Of a stretch of 64,000 nt of DNA, positions 17,010 to 26,308 are shown piece after piece (within the stretch, counting starts at the first letter, position 1; every line of letters begins with the position of its first letter). The translations under genes and the position numbers were made by a program. Under the pieces are notes generated by a model, which was not told the origin of the DNA, ran no database searches, and was given only the letters and a program-made list of their open reading frames with translations. The DNA is taken from positions 124,001-188,000 of the forward strand of contig NZ_SIRR01000003.1 in NCBI RefSeq assembly GCF_011634895.1. The letters are read 5' to 3'. This DNA is from Rheinheimera pleomorphica. GTDB lineage: Bacteria; Pseudomonadota; Gammaproteobacteria; Enterobacterales; Alteromonadaceae.

Positions 17010-19133
17010 CTATTTCCTTCTGTAAACTTTTTGTACATCCGGCATCACGCGAATTTTGCGCATCACATTGGCCAGATGCACCCTGTCGCGTACCGACAAG
17101 GTAATTTTAATCACGTATTCACCGGTGTCTCTGTCGTCGGTGGCTAAGTCCTGAATATTCGAGTCTTGCGACGCTATTAAGGTCGTCAGTTTGGCCAGCA
17201 CGCCTTGGCGGTTAACGATAAACACCCGGATATCACAGAGGAATTGTTTATCGCCGGTTTTATCCCAGCGCACCGGGAAAAACTTACCGGGCTCTTTGTC
17301 CCAGCCTTTAATATTACGACAGTCAGCCCGATGTACATTTAAGCCTTTGCCTGGCGTGGCGTTGGCGACAATATCATCACCCGGAATAGGCCGGCAGCAT
17401 TTGGCAAAGGTAAGTAACATGCCTTCAGAGCCGATAATAAAGGCTTTGCTTTTCGGCATAGGCCCATTGCTGTCTTTGCTGCTGGATTCGTCTGAGTCAA
17501 ATTCGCCCAATAAGCGTCGTGCCACGGCAATGGCTAACTGGTTACCTAAGCCTATTTCACTGCACAGCTCGTCCAGCGATTTTTGCTTGGTGTTTTGCAG
17601 TACCTGCTCGATACGTTCTGGCGCGATATCTTCCAGTTTGACTTCACCTAAAGCCGAGCTTAATAAACGCCGCCCCAGGCCAATAGATTCGTTTTGTTGC
17701 TGTTTTTTCAGGTAATTACGAATACCTAAAATAGCGCGGCTGGTTACCACATAGTTTAGCCAGTTGGCGTTAGGTTTACCGCCGGGGCTGGTGATAATTT
17801 CCACCGTCTGGCCGGTTTCCAGCGGTTTATTCAATGGGTAGGGCCGGCGGTCTACCTTGGCGCCAACACAGCGGTTACCGATGTCAGTATGTACGGCATA
17901 GGCAAAGTCGACGGCGGTGGCGCCAATCGGCAGCTCGACAATTTTACCCTGAGGCGAGAATACATAGAGCTCGTCCGGGTAGAGTTCTGATTTTACGTTT
18001 TCGACAAACTCAGCGCTGTTGCCGGCATTTTGCTGCAGCTCCAGCAAGCTTTGCATCCAGCGCCGGGCACGAATTTGCGCCGTAGTATCCTGATGCTGGC
18101 CATTGGCTTTATACAACCAATGGGCAGCGATGCCTTTGTCGGCCATTTCGTCCATTTCGCGGGTGCGCATTTGTATTTCTACCGGAATACCATGCGGGCC
18201 AATTAATGACGTATGCAGCGACTGGTAACCATTTTGCTTTGGGATAGCGATATAGTCTTTAAAGCGGATCTCAATTGGCTTGTACAGATTATGTACTACC
18301 CCCAGCGTGCGGTAGCAGTGGTCGATGCTATCAACCACCACGCGAAAAGCGTAGATGTCCATCACATCATTGAACATCAGCTCTTTGTTTTTCATTTTGC
18401 GGTAGATGCTGTACAGGTGCTTTTCGCGGCCGCTGACGTCGGCGGCAATACCGGCTTGCTCCAGCCGGCCTAAAATCTCGTGCTGGATTTTTTCTAACAG
18501 TTCGCGCCGGTTGCCACGGGCTTGCTTTACCGCGGTAGACAATGCCCGGTAACGCATCGGGTATAGCGCTTGAAACCCCCAGTCTTCCAGCTCGTTTTTA
18601 ATATTGTGAATACCGAGGCGGTTGGCAATGGGGGCGTATAGCTCCAGTGTTTCTTTGGCAATACGGCGGCGTTTTTCTGGCCTGAGCGCGCCTAAGGTGC
18701 GCATATTGTGGGTGCGATCGGCCAGCTTAATTAAAATAACGCGAATATCCTGCGTCATGGCCATAAACATTTTTTGCAGGTTGGTAACTTCAAATTCCTG
18801 ATAGTCTTTGAATTTTACCTTGTCGAGTTTACTGACACCTTGTACCAGCTCGGCCACGGTAGCACCAAACTGGCTGGCTAAGTCCTCTTTGCTGACCGGG
18901 GTATCTTCGATGACATCATGCAGTAGGGCCGCCATCAGGGTTTCGTGGTCCATATGCATGTCAGCCAGGATGCTGCTGACCGCCACCGGATGGGTAATAT
19001 AAGGCTCGCCGCTGGAGCGCGTTTGCGGCGCGTGCGCGTCCCTCGCCACCACATAGGCCTGTTGCACCAAGGCAACCTGCTCTGGCGGCAAGTAAGCGCT
19101 TATCTGATTTTTCAGACCTTCAAATAAATACAC
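17010..19133 (-). CDS. spoT: Bifunctional (p)ppGpp synthetase/hydrolase SpoT
   Basis: A 707-residue RelA/SpoT protein controlling the alarmone of the stringent response. I start it at GTG 19131-19133 (read [10 protein letters not shown]), which matches the SpoT N-terminus and has GGGAG just upstream; a TTG 12 bp earlier is in frame. Domains in order: HD hydrolase with the intact catalytic HD pair ([10 protein letters not shown], residues 72-73), synthetase with [23 protein letters not shown] ([27 protein letters not shown]), helical and zinc-finger-like region ([13 protein letters not shown]), and a C-terminal ACT domain. It sits downstream of rpoZ, with a hairpin terminator in the leader. 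Confidence 0.97.
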   Translation of the reverse strand: MYLFEGLKNQISAYLPPEQVALVQQAYVVARDAHAPQTRSSGEPYITHPVAVSSILADMHMDHETLMAALLHDVIEDTPVSKEDLASQFGATVAELVQGVSKLDKVKFKDYQEFEVTNLQKMFMAMTQDIRVILIKLADRTHNMRTLGALRPEKRRRIAKETLELYAPIANRLGIHNIKNELEDWGFQALYPMRYRALSTAVKQARGNRRELLEKIQHEILGRLEQAGIAADVSGREKHLYSIYRKMKNKELMFNDVMDIYAFRVVVDSIDHCYRTLGVVHNLYKPIEIRFKDYIAIPKQNGYQSLHTSLIGPHGIPVEIQMRTREMDEMADKGIAAHWLYKANGQHQDTTAQIRARRWMQSLLELQQNAGNSAEFVENVKSELYPDELYVFSPQGKIVELPIGATAVDFAYAVHTDIGNRCVGAKVDRRPYPLNKPLETGQTVEIITSPGGKPNANWLNYVVTSRAILGIRNYLKKQQQNESIGLGRRLLSSALGEVKLEDIAPERIEQVLQNTKQKSLDELCSEIGLGNQLAIAVARRLLGEFDSDESSSKDSNGPMPKSKAFIIGSEGMLLTFAKCCRPIPGDDIVANATPGKGLNVHRADCRNIKGWDKEPGKFFPVRWDKTGDKQFLCDIRVFIVNRQGVLAKLTTLIASQDSNIQDLATDDRDTGEYVIKITLSVRDRVHLANVMRKIRVMPDVQKVYRRK

Positions 19134-19154
19134 CTGTGCTCCCAAACTGCGACA

Positions 19155-19181
19155 GCAAACAAAACACGCCTTCAGGCGCGG
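19155..19181 (-). terminator. Hairpin with T-run between rpoZ and spoT
   Basis: On the minus strand CGCGCC (19180-19175), loop TGAA, GGCGTG (19170-19165), then TTTTGTTT. The stem has one G-T wobble. It ends about 25 nt before the spoT GTG, so it could partly terminate gmk-rpoZ transcription and lower spoT expression. Confidence 0.55.
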
Positions 19182-19258
19182 GATTTATTATGAATATACG
19201 TCTATTTATCACAGTTGCCAACGGCTAATGCGCCGCTGGCCTGCAGATGGCGGGGTTT

Positions 19259-19534
19259 TTAGTGGTCTGAACCGATAATAGCGGCGACAGCAGCCATTTC
19301 TGACGCTTCTTGCTGGATCTGATCGCGACGTTCCTGCTCATCCAGTACTGAGTTGGTGATCAGGCCTTTTTCAATTTCACGCAGTGCAACTACGGTAGGC
19401 TTATCATTTTCGATATCTACCATTGGCTCTTTGCCTTCTACGGCTAACTGACGGGCACGGCGTGCAGCCACCAGAATTAAATCAAAACGGTTACCAATTT
19501 TATCTACTGCATCTTGAACAGTTACGCGTGCCAT
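19259..19534 (-). CDS. rpoZ: RNA polymerase omega subunit
   Basis: A 91-residue omega subunit that helps assemble the beta-prime subunit and, with it, forms a ppGpp-binding site on RNA polymerase. The N-terminal [20 protein letters not shown] and ARRARQL are diagnostic, and the length is normal. It starts 47 bp after the end of gmk and is followed by spoT after a 125-bp leader that contains a terminator-like hairpin. The gmk-rpoZ-spoT order is conserved in gammaproteobacteria. Confidence 0.97.
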   Translation of the reverse strand: MARVTVQDAVDKIGNRFDLILVAARRARQLAVEGKEPMVDIENDKPTVVALREIEKGLITNSVLDEQERRDQIQQEASEMAAVAAIIGSDH

Positions 19535-19580
19535 CTATTGCTCCGAATGTGCGGGTATTCACAAGACCGCATAGTTTACG

Positions 19581-20213
19581 CTAATTTGCTGTTTTCGCCA
19601 ACAGTTGCTTAAGCAGTGTGCTGTGTTTGCTGGCCTGGCTGCCAAAGCTGTTGCGCTGCGCCAGTACTATGCGTTCAAATTCTGTCAGCGCCGAGTCGAA
19701 GTTATCATTAATAATCAGATACTCGTATTCATCGGCATGGCTCATTTCGCTGTGCGCCTGTGCCATCCGTTTGGCAATAACGTCGCTTGAGTCCTGGCCT
19801 CGTTTGTTCAGCCGCTGCTCTAGTTCGGTTAAGCTGGGTGGCAAAATAAAAATGCCTTTGGCTGAGCCTTCCTGCGCTTTTATTTGCCGCGCGCCCTGCC
19901 AGTCGATATCTAAAAACACATCAATGCCGCGGCTTAAGCTGTCGCGAATCGTGCTTTTTGACGTGCCATAGTAGTTACCAAATACTTCGGCCCATTCAAA
20001 AAACTCATCTTGGGCAATCAGCGCTTTAAACTCGTCGACACTGATAAAGTGATAATGTACGCCATCTTGCTCGCCCGGGCGTGGCGCGCGGGTAGTGTGT
20101 GATACGCTGACTTGCATATCGCTGTGGCGCTGTAACAGTGCCTGGATCAGGCTGGATTTACCGGCGCCGCTGGGCGCAGAGACAATAAACAGATTACCGG
20201 CTAAGTGTTGCAT
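19581..20213 (-). CDS. gmk: Guanylate kinase
   Basis: A 210-residue cytosolic enzyme phosphorylating GMP to GDP with ATP. It has the P-loop [11 protein letters not shown] at about residues 12-22, the GMP-binding stretch [19 protein letters not shown], and [11 protein letters not shown]. The length is normal. It is the first gene of the gmk-rpoZ-spoT run, and its product lies one step from the GTP/GDP substrates of SpoT. The upstream gap (20214-20500) contains repeat B copy 2. Confidence 0.97.
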   Translation of the reverse strand: MQHLAGNLFIVSAPSGAGKSSLIQALLQRHSDMQVSVSHTTRAPRPGEQDGVHYHFISVDEFKALIAQDEFFEWAEVFGNYYGTSKSTIRDSLSRGIDVFLDIDWQGARQIKAQEGSAKGIFILPPSLTELEQRLNKRGQDSSDVIAKRMAQAHSEMSHADEYEYLIINDNFDSALTEFERIVLAQRNSFGSQASKHSTLLKQLLAKTAN

Positions 20214-20307
20214 AAAAGTCTGGCTCGCTTGGGCTTATGGCGCAAAGACTGCGGATTTTAGACCGAGTTGGTTATTGCTGCAAATATGATGATTTCAGAC
20301 AACAGTT

Positions 20308-20478
20308 TCAGGCGAAAACCGGTTTGCTCACGTCAACACGCCGTAAATACGTCCCTGTAGGCTCGATTATAAACTTCATCCTTGAAGTTTATCCGATGGA
20401 CCAGCTTCGCTGTTCAAATTCGCTCCCGGCGAATTTGTCAGCATCCTGGCCTGCAACGGTTGACTTAGAGCAAGCCGA
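20308..20478 (-). repeat. Structured intergenic repeat, family B, copy 2 (inverted)
   Basis: Reverse complement of the element at 5231-5399, with about 80 percent or more identity by eye and only small indels. It lies upstream of gmk and downstream of the DUF4442 gene and fills most of that 287-bp gap. The internal stem is TAAACTTCA/TGAAGTTTA here against TGAACTT/AAGTTCA in copy 1: both halves changed together. The gmk promoter must lie within or beside it. Confidence 0.8.
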
Positions 20479-20500
20479 TTTCCGCCATATAGCTCGCAAT

Positions 20501-20992
20501 TTAACTTTTGGCCTTTTTCGTTTTTGCTTTAACCGATAAGGTTAACGTAAAGGTGGCCATCGGCTCATCGCCATGCAGGCTAGGGCAGGTTACCACCACC
20601 GATACCGGCTTGTTAATCCGCTCGCCTGTGGCCAGCGATTCATCAATCATCGCATCAATAATATCGCCATCATGGCTGCTAAAGTGCACTGTGGCTTCTG
20701 GCCGTTTTAAAAAATGGCCTTCCACGTCTTTAAAGGCAAAATTGGCATTTACGCCACGGGCTTTGGCTTTGCTAAACACGAGAAAGGCACCGGCTAAATC
20801 GGCGCCGATGGCCAGGGCACCAAAATAAATGCTGCCCAAGTGGTTTTTCGTGCGCCAGCTGTGCGGCATCGTCACTTCCAGCGTTTTGCTGTCCATACGG
20901 ACAATTTTCGGCGAACAAAAACCAATCAGCGGTATATAACGCCAGGCAAACAGTTTTAAGCCCCAGTTGGCTTTACGCAAAGAATTGGCCAT
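20501..20992 (-). CDS. DUF4442 hotdog-fold, thioesterase-like protein
   Basis: A 163-residue protein starting at ATG 20990-20992 (MANSLRKANWGLKLFAWRYIP) with GGAG 8 nt before it; the open frame goes 60 bp further upstream but lacks family-like sequence. LRKANWGLKLF, IGFCSPKIVRMD, KNHLGSIYFGALAIGADLAGAF and GHFLKRPEATVHF are typical of DUF4442 proteins related to PaaI thioesterases. It would act on an acyl thioester, but the substrate is unknown and the usual catalytic residues cannot be assigned with certainty. It ends with a short basic Lys-rich tail (KAKTKKAKS). It appears monocistronic. Confidence 0.82.
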   Translation of the reverse strand: MANSLRKANWGLKLFAWRYIPLIGFCSPKIVRMDSKTLEVTMPHSWRTKNHLGSIYFGALAIGADLAGAFLVFSKAKARGVNANFAFKDVEGHFLKRPEATVHFSSHDGDIIDAMIDESLATGERINKPVSVVVTCPSLHGDEPMATFTLTLSVKAKTKKAKS

Positions 20993-21163
20993 CAGCTGGC
21001 TCCAAAAATGGCAAGTGGGCCTGAGCTTACACTGGTAAGACCATTGCCGCAAGCTGACCGCTCAGACAGCTAAAGATGCCACTCGTCAGCTAAGCGCTAT
21101 TGCTGGCAAAACCAGCTATAGTAAAGTCAACATTATGTTTACTTTCTTGAGGCAGGCGGCATT

Positions 21164-24106
21164 TTGTTTCGGTTAGCTATTTATCTGCTTAAAACCCTAA
21201 TGCTTAGCGTGGTGGTAGTGCTAAGTGCCCGGGCGCTGGTGCTGACTCAGGACGACTACCTGTATCGGGTGTGGTCGGTGGAGGCCGGCTTGCCGCAAGT
21301 TTCTGTTACGGCGATAGTGCAGGATGATGCCGGCTTTCTCTGGTTGGGTAGCCAAAATGGACTGTCACGCTTTGATGGCCTGCAGTTTGATGTATTTAGC
21401 ACAGCCAATACGCCGCAGATGTCTTCTAATCTAATCACCAGTTTACATTATGATCGCCTGAACCGGTTGTGGATTGGCAGTGTTAATGGTCTGATGCGAT
21501 ATCAAGACGGTGAGTTTCAGCGGTTGGATCAAGCTCAGCCGCTGCAAGGGGCTATTACGGGTTTTGCGGAGTTTGCTGATGGCCGTTTTTATATCGGTGG
21601 CAACCGTTTATATCTGTGGCAACAGCAACAATTACAAGTAGTAACGGCACATCAGGGGCCGGTATTTCAGTTGTATCAGCAGCAGGATACCTTGTATATC
21701 GGCGGGCAGGATGGATTTGCCACCCTAACCCAGGGCGAGTATCGCTGGCATGCCAAGCCGGCAGAGCTTGCCGCTTTGCAGATCACTGAAATGGCCATCC
21801 AGGACGGACAGCTGTATCTGGGAACCACTGCCGGTTTGTACCGCTGGCGCGAAAATCGTTGGCAGGCGGTGGCGTTGCCAGGCCAGGACAATGACAGCCG
21901 GATAGAGCTACTTTATCTCGACCCGCAGCAACGGCTTTGGGCTGCTAACTACAGCCATATTTATGTTATTCAGCAAGGCCAGGTTGAACGGGCTGATTAT
22001 GTAAAAGGTAAATATCAGGACTTTGTCTGGATAGAAAGCATGCTGCAGGACAAACATAACAACCTGTGGTTTGGTAGCCGTTCGCACGGTTTAAAACGGT
22101 TGCGCCGGCCGCCAACCCAACGTTTTAGCACCGCACAGGGCATACCTGATCCTTATGTCTGGGCTGTAGAGCCCTGGCAGCAGCATGTGCTGGTCGGCAC
22201 CAGTGGTGGTTTGTCGCTGTTGCAGTATGGCCAGTTCCAACCGTTAATGGCGAATCAGTATCTGCCTAATCCGTTTGTTTATAGTCTATTCAGTGACGGC
22301 GATGCGCTGTGGGTTGGCACCCGTGCCGGGTTAAGTCGGTTAGAACGAAAGACACTGGCCTGGCAGCGTAACTATGACAGTATTAGCCACTTGCTGGTCA
22401 CGACGCTGGGGCGCCAGGGCGACCTGCTGTGGGTGGGCACCAACGGCGGTTTATATTACCTGCAGGATGATGAGCTAAGGCAAGATAGGCTACCGCCGGT
22501 ATTACAACATGCCAAAATCAGAATAGTGCTGTCAGATCAGCAGAACCGGCTGTGGATAGGCACTGAAAATGGGCTTTATCTCGTTGATAATAATGGCTTT
22601 TCCCAGGTTGCTGATACGCCGTTATCCGGTAGTTTTATCAGTGTGATTAAACAGTTCGCTGATGGAAATTTGCTGATTGGTAGTTTTGACCAGGGCTTTT
22701 TGTTTGGTCAACCCGGCCAATGGCAGTGGTTTAACCACCAGAACGGCCTGCCCGGTAACGGCCTGATGCACGTTGAAAAGGTAGAAAACCAACTGGTGAT
22801 AAGTAACTTTCAGGGTTTTTACCGGCTGGATTATCCGGCGCTGCTGCAAGGGCGTATTGAAAAGCTCTATATGCTGGTAGATGATCGCCGGCCCGAGGCC
22901 GATACCGACTCGCACCGCTGCTGTAACGGCGCTGGTAGCAGTAAAGGCCTGGTACATCAGGGCCGCTTGTGGTTTCCCACGTTAGATGGCGTGGTATCCT
23001 TGCCGCTACAACAGCTGATCCATTATGGCCCGCAGCCTGAACCGGTAATTACCGCAGTGACAGCCGCCAACCGGCAGTATCGCGGCGACGCCGTCAGCCT
23101 GGCACCGGATGCGCGGGATTGGCAGGTAAGCTTTACCGCGCCCTACTATGTGCAGGCGTCATCATTGCGCCTACGTTATCAGCTAGAAGGCTATGATCAA
23201 GACTGGATAGATGCTGGCAACCGGCGCGAAGCGTTTTACACCAACCTGCCACCGGGGCATTACCGCTTTTTGTTGCAAGTGCGGATGGCGGGGGATTACC
23301 GCTGGAGTGATACCGCTGAGCTTGCCATTAGCTTGCAGCCGCACTGGTATGAAACCTGGTTGGCACGTAGCCTGTTTGCGCTGCTGTTTGTGTTGCTGTT
23401 ATGGGCGCTGTACCGCTGGCGTTTGTCGGCACTGGCTAAAGCCCAGGTGCAACTGGAGCTACAGGTAGCTGAACGTACTCAGGCCCTGCATCAGGCAAAC
23501 CAAAAACTACAACAACTGAGTATGCAGGATGCGCTGACCGGCCTGTATAACCGCCACTATGTCGATAATAATATTCGGCAAATTTTGGCGCGCGCTGAAC
23601 GCAGTGGCGAGCCTTTAACGCTGGCATTGTTAGATCTGGACCACTTTAAACGCATTAACGATAAGCTGGGACATCAAACCGGCGATGCTATTTTGCAGCA
23701 GGTAGCCGATATTGCCCGGCAAAATTGCCGCAGTTCTGATCATCTTATCCGTTGGGGCGGCGAAGAGTTTTTGTTAATCCTTGAACAAAGCTCAGATGTT
23801 GCACAGGTACTGGACCGCCTGCTGCACGCCGTGCGTGAACAGCCCTGGCCATATGCCGGGGAACTTAGCCGGTTAACCTGCTCGGTTGGGGCGGTAAGTT
23901 TCACTGCCGACAGTGATTGGCAGCAACAACTGCAATGGGCTGATCAGGCGCTGTATTGGGTGAAACAACATGGCCGTGATGGCTATTTGTTGCTGCAACA
24001 TACCGAGCAGGCCGTGGCAGGCAATGCGCTTAACACCCTGCTGCGCCAACTGCCATTTCATAGCAATAAAGCCGCTGCGCTACAACAGCAGCTGCAGGAT
24101 GACTAA
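21164..24106 (+). CDS. Diguanylate cyclase with periplasmic two-component-regulator propeller
   Basis: A 980-residue inner-membrane sensor making cyclic di-GMP. An N-terminal membrane or signal segment (about 1-25) is followed by repeated propeller blades (about 30-630) with WLGSQNGLSRFDG, LWIGSVNGLMRY, LWVGTRAGLSRL and LWIGTENGLYLV; then a Y_Y_Y domain (about 650-715), a transmembrane helix at about 730-750 (SLFALLFVLLLWALYRWRL), a short coiled coil and a GGDEF domain (about 789-950). The active motif is GGEEF at about residue 865, so it should be catalytically competent, and the RSSD five residues earlier is an inhibitory RxxD site. The start is TTG 21164, chosen because no better in-frame start precedes the hydrophobic segment; this is uncertain. 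Confidence 0.92.
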   Translation: MFRLAIYLLKTLMLSVVVVLSARALVLTQDDYLYRVWSVEAGLPQVSVTAIVQDDAGFLWLGSQNGLSRFDGLQFDVFSTANTPQMSSNLITSLHYDRLNRLWIGSVNGLMRYQDGEFQRLDQAQPLQGAITGFAEFADGRFYIGGNRLYLWQQQQLQVVTAHQGPVFQLYQQQDTLYIGGQDGFATLTQGEYRWHAKPAELAALQITEMAIQDGQLYLGTTAGLYRWRENRWQAVALPGQDNDSRIELLYLDPQQRLWAANYSHIYVIQQGQVERADYVKGKYQDFVWIESMLQDKHNNLWFGSRSHGLKRLRRPPTQRFSTAQGIPDPYVWAVEPWQQHVLVGTSGGLSLLQYGQFQPLMANQYLPNPFVYSLFSDGDALWVGTRAGLSRLERKTLAWQRNYDSISHLLVTTLGRQGDLLWVGTNGGLYYLQDDELRQDRLPPVLQHAKIRIVLSDQQNRLWIGTENGLYLVDNNGFSQVADTPLSGSFISVIKQFADGNLLIGSFDQGFLFGQPGQWQWFNHQNGLPGNGLMHVEKVENQLVISNFQGFYRLDYPALLQGRIEKLYMLVDDRRPEADTDSHRCCNGAGSSKGLVHQGRLWFPTLDGVVSLPLQQLIHYGPQPEPVITAVTAANRQYRGDAVSLAPDARDWQVSFTAPYYVQASSLRLRYQLEGYDQDWIDAGNRREAFYTNLPPGHYRFLLQVRMAGDYRWSDTAELAISLQPHWYETWLARSLFALLFVLLLWALYRWRLSALAKAQVQLELQVAERTQALHQANQKLQQLSMQDALTGLYNRHYVDNNIRQILARAERSGEPLTLALLDLDHFKRINDKLGHQTGDAILQQVADIARQNCRSSDHLIRWGGEEFLLILEQSSDVAQVLDRLLHAVREQPWPYAGELSRLTCSVGAVSFTADSDWQQQLQWADQALYWVKQHGRDGYLLLQHTEQAVAGNALNTLLRQLPFHSNKAAALQQQLQDD

Positions 24107-24179
24107 GCGAAAGGCTTTTGCCCCCAGCGCCTGTTTTGGGTATAGTCCAGCGACAAACTAACAGGGCCGGAGGCAGAAG

Positions 24180-26225
24180 ATGGATACACTGGGTGCAGTA
24201 ACCCTGGTAAGAAGTGTGTCAGAGCAGCGCTGTGCCGTTAGCTTATTAACAACCCTGATTAACTGGCTTAGTTACAATGGCTTGGGGGTGGATCATGCCC
24301 AGCGGCCACAAAAATTGTGTGATGCGCTGCAAACCAACCCCAAACATGCTGCTGCTATCAGTGAAGTATTATTTAGCTGGCTGGGCGAGGTGAATATTTA
24401 CCCGGCGCTGGTCAATTTAGGTTTATTTTCCCGGCGCGGCTTTTTTCGTGAAACCGCCTCGCGTTTGTACGAACGGCTTAACCCGGCACCGCGTGACCAA
24501 AACGATTTTAAAGACGTGCTGGTGCAAATGTTTAATGGCAAGGCGGAAGCCTTGTGGCTACAGCAGGGCGGCAGCGAAGTCATGCTGGGCTGTTTTGATG
24601 CCTTAGCCGCGCAGTGCAGTGACGCTACCTTGCAAAAAATGCATGGCCATTTTCGTGAAGAAAGCCTGTATGCCCTGGAAATGCTGGCCATTTGGGTGGC
24701 GGCAGAAGAAATAGAGCCAGACTTAATGCGCCTGGACCGGCGCCTGGCCAGTATTGACTCACCCTTTATTGCGCTCAGCCGTGAAATGAACCTGTTTGTT
24801 GAAAGTGGTAAGCAACAACTGGCCAACCCAGAGCTGCCGCTAATGGACACCGCGCATTTAGATGTGATGATGGCACAATCGCGTGAGCAGGTAGAGCGGC
24901 TGCGCCGCCGTGGCGCTGGTGTTGGCAGCTCGGTAGCGGTGGCGCATTTGCTGGAGCGGTTAGAGCAAACACTGGACCGGATAGATTTATTACTGGATTT
25001 ACTTACCAGTGACGCTCAGGTGCAACGGCAAAAGCTGTTTAGCCTGTTTAGTTTGCTGATTGACGCCAGCACGGAACAAAACAGCATCAGTGCGCTGTGG
25101 CGCTCCAGCACCCAGATGTTATCGAAAAGCATCACGGTAAATAAAAGCGGCCATGGCGAGCACTATATTAGCCGAAACCGCAGCGAGTTTTTTGCCCTGA
25201 TGCGCTCGGCCGCCGGTGCCGGCATTATTATTGCGTTAATGGCGCTGCTAAAAATTACCATTGAAAGCCAGGGCTTTAGTCCGTTTAACAAGGCGCTGTT
25301 GGTTAGCCTGAACTATGGCATGGGCTTTGTGCTTATTCATATGTTGCACTTTACCATTGCCACTAAACAGCCGGCGATGACCGCGGCCAGTTTCGCGCAG
25401 GAAGTTGAACGCGGTGAAAACGGCCGTGCAGTAAACCGTAAGCTGGCCAGCCTGCTGATCGATGTAAATCGTTCACAGTGGGCAGCTGTGTGGGGCAACG
25501 TCAGTGTGGCTATTGTGCTAGCCAGCAGCATAGCACTGGCTACCGTGCTGCTGCGTGGCACGCCGCTACTCGACGCTGGCCAGGTGAGTTATCAGCTGGC
25601 AGCGATATCGCCTGTTAGCAGTTTAGCGCTGTGGTATGCGGCTATTGCCGGTATCTGGCTGTTTTGCGCCGGTATTATCGCCGGTTTTTTTGATAACCGC
25701 GCCAATTGCCTCGAGTTGCGGCTGCGGCTGTTTCACCATCCGCTGTTAAAAAAGCTGTTGCGAGATGGCCCGCGGCAGAAGTTTGCCGACTATTTACACG
25801 ACAACTACGGCGCCCTGGCCGGTAACTTTTTCTTTGGTATCTTGTTGGGCATGACCGGTTATCTGGGATACATCAGCGGCCTGCCGCTGGATATCCGCCA
25901 TGTCGCGTTTTCATCAGCCAATCTGGGCTACAGCGCAGTCAGTGGTGACATTGGCATCCTAAGCTTTTTGCTGCATTTACTGTTTGTACTGCTAATTGGC
26001 TTTGTGAATTTATGGGTTAGTTTTACCCTGGCGCTAACCGTGGCGCTGCGGGCCCGCGGTACCCGCATCAGCCGTTTGCCGTTGCTGCTGAAAAGTATCT
26101 GGGAGCAGGCACGGCAACAACCGCTGAATGTGTTTTTTCCGGTCAATGCTATTAAGCAGGCGATGACCGAAGACAACGTAAAAGCGGAAACAAAAGCTGA
26201 CAAGCCACTAACACAAGACAAGTAG
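24180..26225 (+). CDS. SpecificRecomb-family multi-pass membrane protein (PF10136-like)
   Basis: A 681-residue protein. The first half (1 to about 330) is soluble and helical; the second half has several membrane segments (for example AGAGIIIALMALLKITI, VSVAIVLASSIALATVLL, GNFFFGILLGMTGYLGYI and LLHLLFVLLIGFVNLWVS). It resembles the family named site-specific recombinase (Gcr), but I see no tyrosine- or serine-recombinase catalytic motif, so that name should not be taken as function. It ends in a charged tail rich in Lys and Asp. It lies 73 bp after the diguanylate cyclase and 83 bp before pepD. The real role is unknown. Confidence 0.72.
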   Translation: MDTLGAVTLVRSVSEQRCAVSLLTTLINWLSYNGLGVDHAQRPQKLCDALQTNPKHAAAISEVLFSWLGEVNIYPALVNLGLFSRRGFFRETASRLYERLNPAPRDQNDFKDVLVQMFNGKAEALWLQQGGSEVMLGCFDALAAQCSDATLQKMHGHFREESLYALEMLAIWVAAEEIEPDLMRLDRRLASIDSPFIALSREMNLFVESGKQQLANPELPLMDTAHLDVMMAQSREQVERLRRRGAGVGSSVAVAHLLERLEQTLDRIDLLLDLLTSDAQVQRQKLFSLFSLLIDASTEQNSISALWRSSTQMLSKSITVNKSGHGEHYISRNRSEFFALMRSAAGAGIIIALMALLKITIESQGFSPFNKALLVSLNYGMGFVLIHMLHFTIATKQPAMTAASFAQEVERGENGRAVNRKLASLLIDVNRSQWAAVWGNVSVAIVLASSIALATVLLRGTPLLDAGQVSYQLAAISPVSSLALWYAAIAGIWLFCAGIIAGFFDNRANCLELRLRLFHHPLLKKLLRDGPRQKFADYLHDNYGALAGNFFFGILLGMTGYLGYISGLPLDIRHVAFSSANLGYSAVSGDIGILSFLLHLLFVLLIGFVNLWVSFTLALTVALRARGTRISRLPLLLKSIWEQARQQPLNVFFPVNAIKQAMTEDNVKAETKADKPLTQDK

Positions 26226-26308
26226 CTCCCGGCCATAGGTTGTGTCGCGCCGCCTGTGGTAAAATGGCGGCGTTATATTTGCTTATCTAACCGCCTTAGG
26301 AGCCCGTA

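Noticed and set aside
24180-26225. A mobile element, because the family name is site-specific recombinase.
   Set aside because: Multi-pass membrane protein without recombinase motifs, no terminal repeats, and flanked by ordinary genes.
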